Positions 1 through 5,606 of a stretch of 16,135 bases of DNA are shown piece after piece. The stretch comes from UM-FILTER-36-13 sp964394835 (GTDB lineage: Bacteria > Patescibacteriota > Patescibacteriia > UBA1558 > GWA2-36-10): contig CAYMZA010000011.1 in assembly GCA_964394835.1 (NCBI GenBank), positions 1 to 16,135 of the forward strand, written 5' to 3'. Each line of letters begins with the position of its first letter. Position 1 is the first letter of the stretch. The notes beneath the pieces were generated by a model. That model worked only from the letters and a program-made list of their open reading frames with translations, had not been told where the DNA came from and made no database searches. The position numbers and the translations under genes were made by a program.

Positions 1-50
1 CGCCGATGGTAGTTACCCAGTAGGGTTGTGAGAGTAGGTCGTCGCGAGAA
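1..50 (+). rRNA. rrf: 5S ribosomal RNA, 3' end only
   Basis: The first ~50 bases match the 3' half of bacterial 5S rRNA: CGATGGTAGT near the start, then a short hairpin (ACCC..GGGT) and the conserved GAGAGTAGG at 31-39. The 5' part lies before the window. The exact 3' end is uncertain by several bases. The T-rich stretch that follows (about 55-69) may act as the stop signal, but I see no clear hairpin. Confidence 0.85.
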
Positions 51-101
51 TTATGTCTTTTTCTTTTTGCTTAAAAACTTTATTTTCCTTCTTTTTTCTG
101 T

Positions 102-107
102 TAATAT
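102..107 (+). promoter_or_regulatory. Possible -10 element of the EndoQ gene
   Basis: TAATAT ends 6 bases before the ATG at 114. If used, transcription would start at or next to the start codon (leaderless mRNA). I see no convincing -35 box, and read-through from the rRNA operon is an alternative. Confidence 0.3.
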
Positions 108-113
108 TCAAGT

Positions 114-1352
114 ATGAAAACTATTATAGACTTACATATACATAGTAAATATTCTAGAGCTACCTCTAAGAATTTTGATTTAAAAGAAATAGTTAAATGG
201 TCTGAGATTAAGGGTGTGGATATTATATCTTGTGCTGATTTTACCCATCCTGCTTGGTTTAAGAACTTGAAGAATAGCTTAGTTGAAGATAGTAATTCAG
301 GATTGTATAAATTAAAGGGTAGTAAAACAAATGTTCGGTTTATAATATCAACAGAAGTTGCTTGTATATATAGGCATGGTGATAAAACAAGAAGAATTCA
401 TTTATGTCTTTTAGTTCCATCCTTAGAAGCTGCAGAAAAGATTAATAAATTTTTAGAAGATAGAGGTGCTAAGTTAGCTGCTGATGGTAGACCAATGCTT
501 GGTATGAGTGCTAAAGATGTTTTAAACATACTTTTAGAGGTAGATGAGAGGTGTATGATGATACCTGCTCATGCCTGGACACCATGGTTTGCTGTATTTG
601 GTTCTAAATCAGGATTTAGTTCTTTAAAAGAGTGTTTTGAAGATTTAACACCACATATTAAAGCTGTAGAAACAGGATTATCTTCTGATCCTTCTATGAA
701 TTGGTTATTATCTGAATTAGATGCTATTACTTTAATTTCTAATTCTGATGCACATTCAGGACCTAATATTGGTAGAGAAGCTAATGTGTTTGATTTAAAA
801 GAAAAAAGTTATGATCATATAGTTAATATTATATCCAAGAAAGATAAAAAAAGATTTTTGTATACTATTGAGTTTTATCCTGAAGAAGGTATGTACTATT
901 ATGATGGTCATAGGTCTTGTAATTTTAGTTGTTCTCCTTCTGAGAGTGCGAGGTATAATAGTATATGTCCTAAGTGTAAAAAGAAGTTAACTATAGGTGT
1001 TTTAAGTCAGGTACATGAATTAGCAGATTTGAAAGAAAAAGATGTTATGATGAAAAATCACATAGGTTATAAAAGTATAATACCATTACCCAATATTATT
1101 GCTGACTACTATGGTTTTGGTAAAGGAAGTAAAAAGGTTAATAATCTATATATGGATATTATACAAAAGGGTGGTAATGAGTTTAATGTGTTATTGGAAT
1201 TAAAAAAAGAAGAATTGAATAAAATAATGCCAGAGATTTTAGCTAATGCTATACTAGATATGAGAGATAATAATGTTAAGTTAATACCAGGTTTTGATGG
1301 ACAATATGGTAGTATTAGTTTATTTTCTGAAAAAGATAGAAAGAATATTTAA
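114..1352 (+). CDS. endoQ: Endonuclease Q-type PHP-domain DNA repair nuclease
   Basis: The 412-residue protein has the layout of endonuclease Q (TIGR00375-type family), which nicks DNA 5' of deaminated bases such as uracil and hypoxanthine. The N-terminal PHP metal site shows DLHIHS (6-11), Glu81 in STEVA, HAW (153-155) and SDAH (211-214). A zinc site follows with Cys269, Cys273, Cys285 and Cys288, then the family-typical GVLSQVHELAD (296-305) and a C-terminal PGFDGQYG. The length matches characterised EndoQ (about 420). The family is best known from archaea and occurs in only some bacteria. It is a single gene, alone on the plus strand here, with no Shine-Dalgarno site upstream of the ATG. 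The family call is firm; substrate specificity is inferred. Confidence 0.88.
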   Translation: MKTIIDLHIHSKYSRATSKNFDLKEIVKWSEIKGVDIISCADFTHPAWFKNLKNSLVEDSNSGLYKLKGSKTNVRFIISTEVACIYRHGDKTRRIHLCLLVPSLEAAEKINKFLEDRGAKLAADGRPMLGMSAKDVLNILLEVDERCMMIPAHAWTPWFAVFGSKSGFSSLKECFEDLTPHIKAVETGLSSDPSMNWLLSELDAITLISNSDAHSGPNIGREANVFDLKEKSYDHIVNIISKKDKKRFLYTIEFYPEEGMYYYDGHRSCNFSCSPSESARYNSICPKCKKKLTIGVLSQVHELADLKEKDVMMKNHIGYKSIIPLPNIIADYYGFGKGSKKVNNLYMDIIQKGGNEFNVLLELKKEELNKIMPEILANAILDMRDNNVKLIPGFDGQYGSISLFSEKDRKNI

Positions 1353-1366
1353 ATTTTTAAGTAAAT

Positions 1367-1392
1367 AAAAGCTCCTTACACAGGAGTTTTTT
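1367..1392. terminator. Bidirectional intrinsic terminator
   Basis: CTCCT (1372-1376), loop TACAC, AGGAG (1382-1386), extended by A-T pairs. A T run follows on the plus strand (1387-1392), and the mirror CTTTTATTT follows on the minus strand. It sits between two convergent genes and can end both. Confidence 0.85.
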
Positions 1393-1406
1393 GTTTTAGT
1401 TAAATT

Positions 1407-1664
1407 TTATATTTCTTGTCCAAAAAATGTTTTTGCTACCCATGATAGTAAACTTTCGCTTAAATCTGTAGCTTTTAAAAAACCGACTATTATTATAATA
1501 ATACCTATTAATTTATACATTAGTCTACTACCACCACTTGTACCAAGGTGTTTTTCTGCAAATCCTATTCTACCAAAGTTTTGCATTAACCATTCTGATT
1601 TCCAAACAAACATATACCCAATAACAACTATTATTAGTCCGAAAATAAATCCTCCAACTGTCAT
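1407..1664 (-). CDS. Small two-span membrane protein, unknown function
   Basis: This 85-residue protein has a hydrophobic segment at about residues 4-22 and a second at about 48-64. They are joined by a polar, positively charged loop containing a Trp-rich stretch (FVWKSEW) and a Gly-Ser-rich turn. It has no cysteines and no recognisable catalytic motif. The start is preceded by an A-rich leader (AAAAATAAAAAT) and no Shine-Dalgarno site, the common pattern in this window. It sits alone between a bidirectional terminator and the tRNA terminator, so it is probably monocistronic, with a possible -10 (TATACT) about 30 bases upstream. I do not recognise the family. The sensible hydropathy pattern and the flanking terminators support a real gene. 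Confidence 0.7.
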   Translation of the reverse strand: MTVGGFIFGLIIVVIGYMFVWKSEWLMQNFGRIGFAEKHLGTSGGSRLMYKLIGIIIIIVGFLKATDLSESLLSWVAKTFFGQEI

Positions 1665-1714
1665 ATTTTTATTTTTAATTATTAGTATAGTTAGTATATC
1701 ATTTTTTTAGAAAA

Positions 1715-1736
1715 TAAAAAACTTCCTTGTTAGGAA
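1715..1736 (-). terminator. Terminator of the rplS-tRNA operon
   Basis: On the minus strand, TTCCT-AACA-AGGAA (1723-1736) is followed by G and a run of T (1716-1721). It lies directly after tRNA-Val. Confidence 0.8.
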
Positions 1737-1744
1737 ATTTATTA

Positions 1745-1821
1745 TGGTGGGCGCTGAGGGACTCGAACCCCCGGCCTCCTCGGTGTAAACGAGATGCTCT
1801 AGCCAACTGAGCTAAGCGCCC
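1745..1821 (-). tRNA. tRNA-Val (anticodon UAC)
   Basis: Complete cloverleaf: acceptor GGGCGCT/AGCGCCC, D-arm GCTC..GAGC, anticodon loop TTTACAC giving UAC, T-arm with GGTTCGAGTCC, discriminator A and encoded CCA at 1745-1747. Last tRNA of a three-tRNA run behind rplS. Confidence 0.97.
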
Positions 1822-1833
1822 TTATATTGTATT

Positions 1834-1910
1834 TGGTGGACCCAACAGGAGTCGAACCTGCGACCTCCTCGGTGCAAGCGAGGCGCTCTAGCCAACTGAG
1901 CTATGGGCCC
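1834..1910 (-). tRNA. tRNA-Ala (anticodon UGC)
   Basis: Complete cloverleaf: acceptor GGGCCCA/TGGGTCC, anticodon stem CCTCG/CGAGG, loop CTTGCAC giving UGC, T-loop TTCGACT, encoded CCA. It is 12 bases from tRNA-Val and 11 from tRNA-Leu, so the three are processed from one transcript. The acceptor includes the G-U pair typical of tRNA-Ala near its start (G3 paired with U70). Confidence 0.97.
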
Positions 1911-1921
1911 TAAATAATGTG

Positions 1922-2009
1922 TGGTGCGGATGAGAGGATTTGAACCTCTACCCCGTTATACGAGACAAGCCCCTCAAGCTTGCGTGTCTACCAGTTCCAC
2001 CACACCCGC
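1922..2009 (-). tRNA. tRNA-Leu (anticodon GAG)
   Basis: This 88-base class II tRNA has acceptor GCGGGTG/CATCCGC, anticodon stem CAAGC/GCTTG with loop TTGAGGG (GAG), a long variable arm, T-arm AGAGG/CCTCT and encoded CCA. Its first base directly follows the rplS stop codon, with no spacer. Confidence 0.96.
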
Positions 2010-2363
2010 TTATGATAACTTTGTTTCTTTTAATTTTTTCTTACTACTACGTAAATATCTAAGCTTTGATCTACTTACTTTTGCTTGTTTAACTGGCTCT
2101 ATTTTTTTGATAATAGGTGAGTTTAAAGGAAATATCTTTTCTACTCCTATACCACCAGAAACCTTTCTTACTGTTATTGTACTACCTACTTCTTTTTTAT
2201 GCTTAAGAGCTAAAACAATACCTTCAAATATCTGTATTCTTTCTTTTTCTACTCCTTTAGCATTCTTTTCTTTAATTAATTCATGTACCTTAATAGTCAT
2301 GCCTGGTTTTATTTCAACCGGTTTTACTTCTTTTTTTTCTTTGGTTTTCTTTTCTTCAGCCAT
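2010..2363 (-). CDS. rplS: 50S ribosomal protein L19
   Basis: This is L19, a large-subunit protein at the subunit interface. Diagnostic stretches are ERIQIFEGIVLA (about 41-52), TITVRKVSGGIGVEKIFPL (about 62-80), the SPIIKKIE segment and the C-terminal KLRYLR. Its 117 residues are usual for the family, with a lysine/glutamate-rich N-terminal lead and a lysine-rich tail. The TAA stop abuts tRNA-Leu, so protein and tRNAs share a transcript ending at the terminator at 1715-1736. A consensus promoter and a hairpin with a T run lie upstream. There is no Shine-Dalgarno site before the ATG. In many bacteria L19 follows rpsP-rimM-trmD; here it does not. Confidence 0.97.
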   Translation of the reverse strand: MAEEKKTKEKKEVKPVEIKPGMTIKVHELIKEKNAKGVEKERIQIFEGIVLALKHKKEVGSTITVRKVSGGIGVEKIFPLNSPIIKKIEPVKQAKVSRSKLRYLRSSKKKLKETKLS

Positions 2364-2385
2364 ATTTATATATGATTATGTTTAT

Positions 2386-2414
2386 AAAAAAAGTCACTTA
2401 CAACAATAATGACT
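2386..2414 (-). terminator. Hairpin plus T-run: gmk terminator or rplS leader attenuator
   Basis: On the minus strand, AGTCATT (2414-2408), a 9-base loop, and AGTGACT (2398-2392) are followed by six T (2391-2386). The left arm begins at about the predicted rplS transcription start, so the element lies inside the rplS leader and also downstream of gmk. Confidence 0.6.
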
Positions 2415-2419
2415 AGTAT

Positions 2420-2448
2420 ATTCTATACAATTTTATCATTTTTGTCAA
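2420..2448 (-). promoter_or_regulatory. rplS promoter
   Basis: Minus strand TTGACA (2448-2443), a 17-base spacer, and TAGAAT (2425-2420). The -35 is a perfect consensus. The predicted start is near 2413. It lies just after the gmk stop codon. Confidence 0.75.
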
Positions 2449-2453
2449 TACTA

Positions 2454-3011
2454 TCAATAATACTTTAATATTTTAGATATAGTGTTAACAGCCCTTTCTA
2501 GTTTGTTATTATAATTAACAATTTCATAATCAAATTTACTACTTTCTGCTATTTCTTTCTTTGCTGCTTTAAATCTTATCTTTTTTACAGATTCTTCCAT
2601 TGGTCTAGAATATAGTCTTTTTTTTATATTTTCTATATCTTCTGGTAGTATAAATATTGATATACTTTTAGGAAACTTCTTTTTTATAATCTTAGCCCCT
2701 TGAACATTTATGTTTAATAATACATTGTGTTTTTTTAATATCTTAAGTATTTCTTTTTTCCCTGTTCCGTAGAAATTATCATATACTTGAGCCCACTCTA
2801 TTAATTGATCATCATCTATCATTTTTCTAAACTCTTTTTTAGAAATGTAGTTTATAATTTTATCTTCTGTAGACCACTTTCTTGCTTTTCTGGTTGTATA
2901 TGTAACACCAGGTTTAAATCTTTTTAATTTTTTTAATAATTCTTTAGCTATAGTTGTTTTACCTACAGCAGAGGGCCCTGTTATTATTGCTATGATATTT
3001 TCTTGTTTCAT
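2454..3011 (-). CDS. gmk: Guanylate kinase
   Basis: Guanylate kinase phosphorylates GMP to GDP with ATP in the cytoplasm. The 185-residue protein has the P-loop GPSAVGKTT (12-20), the GMP-site TTRKAR with Arg41 and Arg44, IEWAQVYDNFYGT (71-83), and the lid arginines around KKRLYSR and KIRFKAA. Length is normal. Oddities: the usual acidic LEID(V)QGA stretch reads LNINVQGA (98-106), so both acidic positions are Asn, and the glycine normally preceding DY in the GMP region is missing. The ATG overlaps the rluD stop as ATGA, so the two are translationally coupled. The family is clear; the substitutions leave some doubt about kinetics or substrate. Confidence 0.93.
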   Translation of the reverse strand: MKQENIIAIITGPSAVGKTTIAKELLKKLKRFKPGVTYTTRKARKWSTEDKIINYISKKEFRKMIDDDQLIEWAQVYDNFYGTGKKEILKILKKHNVLLNINVQGAKIIKKKFPKSISIFILPEDIENIKKRLYSRPMEESVKKIRFKAAKKEIAESSKFDYEIVNYNNKLERAVNTISKILKYY

Positions 3012-3916
3012 TTTATTGTATTTAAAAAAGCTATTAATTTACTTGGTAATTCAGAATGATATTCTTGTAATTTTTCATCGTGATCTTTAAAAGCTAGGTA
3101 ATGAGCATGAAGAAATATTCTTTGTTCTAATACTTTTTTCTTTTTTCTTATATCTTTTGTTTTGTATAGTTTATCACCAATTAAAGAATGACCTATGCTG
3201 TAGAAATGAGCTCTTATTTGATGTGTTCTCCCAGTTTTAATCTGAACCTTAACTAAAGTGTAGCTTATATATTTTTTTACAATTTCATATATTGTTAAAG
3301 CAGTCCTGCCTGTTTTTTTAACAGTTTGTACTTTCATTAAACCTGTTTTTTTATCTCTTTCTAATGGATTGTTTATCTCTCCTTTATTATTTATTAATTT
3401 ACCGTGTACTAATGCAAGATATTCTTTTTTTATAGTTCTATCTTGAAATTGTTTTTTGATAAGGTCAAAATAATCTTGATTTAAGGGTATTACCATTAAT
3501 CCAGAAACTTCTTTATCAAGTCTATGTACTATACCTGGTCTTAATGGGTCATCTCCTATTTTTTCTATACCAGGGAATTTAGATACTAACCAATCAGCTA
3601 AAGTGTTTGTTTCACCTCTATCAGTAGCGTGAACTAGTAGATTGTGTGGTTTATCTATAATTAAATAATTTTCATTTTGTTCTATAATCTTAGGTTGTAC
3701 GGTTATTGTTTCTTTAATTTGAGTATTCTTTTTTTCTGTATACTCAATATTATCACCTTCTTTTAACCAATGGTGAACAGTTGGTTCTTTATCATTAACC
3801 TTAACACTACCATTAAGTATTAGTTTTTTAATTTGACTACGACTAATATCCTTCAATTGTGTTTGAAGAAATTTATCTAATCTTTCTTTTTCTTTTTCAT
3901 TGTATATTATTTTCAT
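3008..3916 (-). CDS. RluA/RluD-family 23S rRNA pseudouridine synthase
   Basis: It converts uridine to pseudouridine in structured RNA, most likely 23S rRNA. The N-terminal S4 RNA-binding domain spans about residues 10-60 (RLDKFL..SRSQIKKLILNGSVKVN). The catalytic domain carries IIDKPHNLLVH (86-96) and the signature PGIVHRLDKEVSGLMV (127-142) with catalytic Asp134. KTGRTHQIRAHF lies near 230. The 302 residues are usual for RluD-like enzymes. It is the first gene of a two-gene unit with gmk, overlapping by four bases. No Shine-Dalgarno site is visible; a perfect inverted repeat lies directly before the ATG. RluD is the best guess among RluA-family members, but which uridines are targeted cannot be told from sequence alone. 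Confidence 0.93.
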   Translation of the reverse strand: MKIIYNEKEKERLDKFLQTQLKDISRSQIKKLILNGSVKVNDKEPTVHHWLKEGDNIEYTEKKNTQIKETITVQPKIIEQNENYLIIDKPHNLLVHATDRGETNTLADWLVSKFPGIEKIGDDPLRPGIVHRLDKEVSGLMVIPLNQDYFDLIKKQFQDRTIKKEYLALVHGKLINNKGEINNPLERDKKTGLMKVQTVKKTGRTALTIYEIVKKYISYTLVKVQIKTGRTHQIRAHFYSIGHSLIGDKLYKTKDIRKKKKVLEQRIFLHAHYLAFKDHDEKLQEYHSELPSKLIAFLNTIK

Positions 3917-3917
3917 A

Positions 3918-3932
3918 CTGTTAATTTAACAG
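3918..3932. repeat. Perfect inverted repeat before rluD
   Basis: CTGTTAA-T-TTAACAG, 7-base arms around one base, starting 2 bases upstream of the rluD start codon. It could be an operator or a small leader hairpin; chance is possible in AT-rich DNA. Confidence 0.4.
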
Positions 3933-3940
3933 AAAATGTA

Positions 3941-3970
3941 ATAAAAGACCAGTGTTAATAACACTGGTCT
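3941..3970 (-). terminator. Terminator downstream of the receiver-domain gene
   Basis: An 11-bp perfect stem, AGACCAGTGTT (3946-3956) and AACACTGGTCT (3960-3970), with a 3-base loop. On the minus strand it is followed by TTTTATT. It lies between the receiver gene and rluD. Confidence 0.88.
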
Positions 3971-4030
3971 GTTTAATCATTGAGAATCTTTCTTTATTTT
4001 ACAAAAGCTTTGTATGCTTGCGCTATTTTT

Positions 4031-4375
4031 TTATACAAGTATTTGCCTAATTGTTTTAGGTAATTTTTCTTTTTTGCATTGATAATCACAACCAAACTTC
4101 ATTAGCATTGTTCTATATTCATAAGAACTAGATATGGCTATAATAGGGCCTTTAAATGTTTTCCGTATTTCACTTGTTAGTATTAGCGTATTAGGTATAT
4201 CACCTGGTACACAGGCATCCATCGCTATAATATCAATGTCAGAATTTTCACTAAAGTGTTCCTTTGCCTCCTCAATAGTAAAAGCTTTTAATATGGTAAT
4301 ATCATCACCAAGTATATCAGAAAATAAATCCTGATACAGTTTTTGATCTTCTACAATTAGTACTTTTGCATTCAT
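4031..4375 (-). CDS. Stand-alone response-regulator receiver protein
   Basis: This 114-residue CheY-like receiver has no output domain. Glu9-Asp10 (LIVED) form the acidic pocket, Asp53 in IIAMDACVPG is the likely phospho-acceptor, Ser82 or Ser83 in AISSS takes the switch Ser/Thr place, and a lysine follows in CKKEK (about 101-102). No kinase gene is nearby. It has its own consensus promoter, a strong Shine-Dalgarno site and a strong terminator, so it is monocistronic. The last helix is short: a second frame over the stop would give YKKIAQAYKAFVK, which resembles a continuation (see findings). It could act by protein contact in motility or signalling; the partner is unknown. Confidence 0.85.
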   Translation of the reverse strand: MNAKVLIVEDQKLYQDLFSDILGDDITILKAFTIEEAKEHFSENSDIDIIAMDACVPGDIPNTLILTSEIRKTFKGPIIAISSSYEYRTMLMKFGCDYQCKKEKLPKTIRQILV

Positions 4376-4380
4376 GATTT

Positions 4381-4388
4381 TCTCCTTT
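4381..4388 (-). promoter_or_regulatory. Strong Shine-Dalgarno site of the receiver gene
   Basis: AAAGGAGA on the minus strand, 5 bases before the ATG. Notable because most genes in this window lack such a site. Confidence 0.8.
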
Positions 4389-4413
4389 GTGTTAAGGTTC
4401 TTTATCTTTTTGT

Positions 4414-4442
4414 ATACTATATCTTAAGTTATTGTTTGTCAA
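4414..4442 (-). promoter_or_regulatory. Receiver-gene promoter
   Basis: TTGACA (4442-4437), a 17-base spacer and TAGTAT (4419-4414) on the minus strand. It begins right after the T run of the tRNA terminator. Confidence 0.7.
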
Positions 4443-4444
4443 TT

Positions 4445-4465
4445 AAAAAACCCTTTTCAGAGTTT
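4445..4465 (-). terminator. Terminator of the tRNA-Arg/tRNA-Lys unit
   Basis: Minus strand AAACTC (4465-4460), loop TGAAAA, GGGTTT (4453-4448) with a continuing T run to 4445. One C-U position pairs as G-U. Placed directly after tRNA-Lys. Confidence 0.6.
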
Positions 4466-4467
4466 GG

Positions 4468-4543
4468 TGGTACCCTCACCAGGACTCGAACCTGGGACCG
4501 TTTGCTTAAGAGGCAACTGCTCTACCAACTGAGCTATAAGGGC
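4468..4543 (-). tRNA. tRNA-Lys (anticodon CUU)
   Basis: Cloverleaf with acceptor GCCCTTA/TGAGGGT (G1-U72 wobble), D-arm GCTC..GAGC, anticodon loop CTCTTAA giving CUU, T-arm CCAGG/CCTGG, discriminator A and encoded CCA. The top pair of the anticodon stem is a G27-A43 mismatch. A second CCA follows the first (CCACCA). Confidence 0.94.
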
Positions 4544-4555
4544 ATGTTGATTATA

Positions 4556-4631
4556 TGGTGCACCCGGTAGGAGTCGAACCTACAACCTACTGGTCCGAAG
4601 CCAGTTGCTCTATCCATTGAGCTACAGGTGC
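4556..4631 (-). tRNA. tRNA-Arg (anticodon UCG)
   Basis: Cloverleaf with acceptor GCACCTG/CGGGTGC, anticodon stem ACTGG/CCAGT, loop CTTCGGA giving UCG, T-arm GTAGG/CCTAC, discriminator A and encoded CCA. It is 12 bases upstream of tRNA-Lys and probably co-transcribed. Confidence 0.96.
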
Positions 4632-4643
4632 TTACAAGAAAAT

Positions 4644-4672
4644 ATATTAACATACTTATTAAAATATTTCAA
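4644..4672 (-). promoter_or_regulatory. Promoter of the tRNA-Arg/tRNA-Lys unit
   Basis: TTGAAA (4672-4667), a 17-base spacer and TAATAT (4649-4644) on the minus strand. The -35 overlaps the stop codon of the cNMP/GAF gene. No terminator separates the two, so read-through is also possible. Confidence 0.65.
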
Positions 4673-5604
4673 TAGTTAGAAAAAGGATCTATATATACCT
4701 TTTTAATATCAGCTTCAGCTTTTTTTTCTTCTTTTGTTTTTATATTTTCTAGAACAGGTGAAATTTGATTACTTATTGTTTCTAATATTATTTTATTATT
4801 CTCACTAAAGTAATGTTTATTTTCTTTATCAGCTAATATGATAAATCCTATAATTTTTTCTTCAATAATTAAAGGAATGGCCATTAAAGATTGTTTAGCA
4901 ATTATTATTTTTTTAAACTCTTCTAATTCTTTTTTTGTGTTAATAATAATTGTTTTTTTGTCTTTAATTAGTTTTTGTAAAAAATCATTATTAGAGATAT
5001 CATAGCATTTATCTTTTTCTGAATTATTATGAACGCATAGTTTATTAGTATATTTAGAAAAAGTTGTGAATATAACTTTATTACAAGGAATAATTTTTAA
5101 TATTATATCTAAAGCGTGTTTTATAATATCATTTTTAGTATTATATTCTTCTATGATTTTACTAGTAGCGTATAAACTAGCAAGTTTATTATTAGCATAA
5201 TGAAGACGTTTTTCAATAATATTTGCTATATTTCCACATATTTTATTCTTTATTTCTGGGTTTTTCTTAACTATGCTATGCCAATTATATACAGAAAGTT
5301 CTAATACTATAACTTTATTACTTACTGCTTCTAAATTATATTCATGCTTACCTTCTTTATGTATTAAACTCATTTCTCCCAATGTACTATTTTCTTTAAA
5401 TAAAGCCACTGTCTCTTCTTCGTATATTTCATTGTTTATAGATACTAAACCTTTCTTTATTATTATAATTTTATCTCTAACCTTATCTTTAATAAATATC
5501 TTTTCATTTTTAGTATATTCTTTTTCTATTAAAAAATTCTTTAAAAGATTTATTTCTTTTTTATTTAGATTATTAAATAGTAGTACTTTTTCTGTTTCTA
5601 ACAT
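4669..5604 (-). CDS. Cyclic-nucleotide-binding-fold plus GAF sensor protein, no output domain
   Basis: The 311-residue protein joins an N-terminal CRP/cNMP-type beta-roll (about 1-130; LLFNNLNKKEINLL, then GLVSI and the cassette LGEMSL at 75-80) to a GAF domain (about 145-290; ending with MAIPLIIEEKIIGFIILAD). There is no helix-turn-helix, kinase or other output module; the tail is a charged helix ending in DPFSNY. The phosphate-binding cassette lacks the usual Arg, with KHEYN in that place, so classical cAMP binding is doubtful. The gene starts 2 bases after the pilT stop and is surely co-transcribed with it. I infer a cytoplasmic sensor linked to pilus retraction, possibly by protein contact. 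The ligand is unknown. Confidence 0.8.
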   Translation of the reverse strand: MLETEKVLLFNNLNKKEINLLKNFLIEKEYTKNEKIFIKDKVRDKIIIIKKGLVSINNEIYEEETVALFKENSTLGEMSLIHKEGKHEYNLEAVSNKVIVLELSVYNWHSIVKKNPEIKNKICGNIANIIEKRLHYANNKLASLYATSKIIEEYNTKNDIIKHALDIILKIIPCNKVIFTTFSKYTNKLCVHNNSEKDKCYDISNNDFLQKLIKDKKTIIINTKKELEEFKKIIIAKQSLMAIPLIIEEKIIGFIILADKENKHYFSENNKIILETISNQISPVLENIKTKEEKKAEADIKKVYIDPFSNY

Positions 5605-5606
5605 TA

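Noticed and set aside
1745..2009. tRNA cluster as an integration site of a mobile element
   Set aside because: No integrase, direct repeat of a tRNA end or insertion sequence is visible; the tRNAs are intact and flanked by housekeeping genes.
1921..2409. 162-codon plus-strand open frame over the tRNA-Leu and rplS region
   Set aside because: It runs through a tRNA and antisense to ribosomal protein L19; not plausible as a gene.
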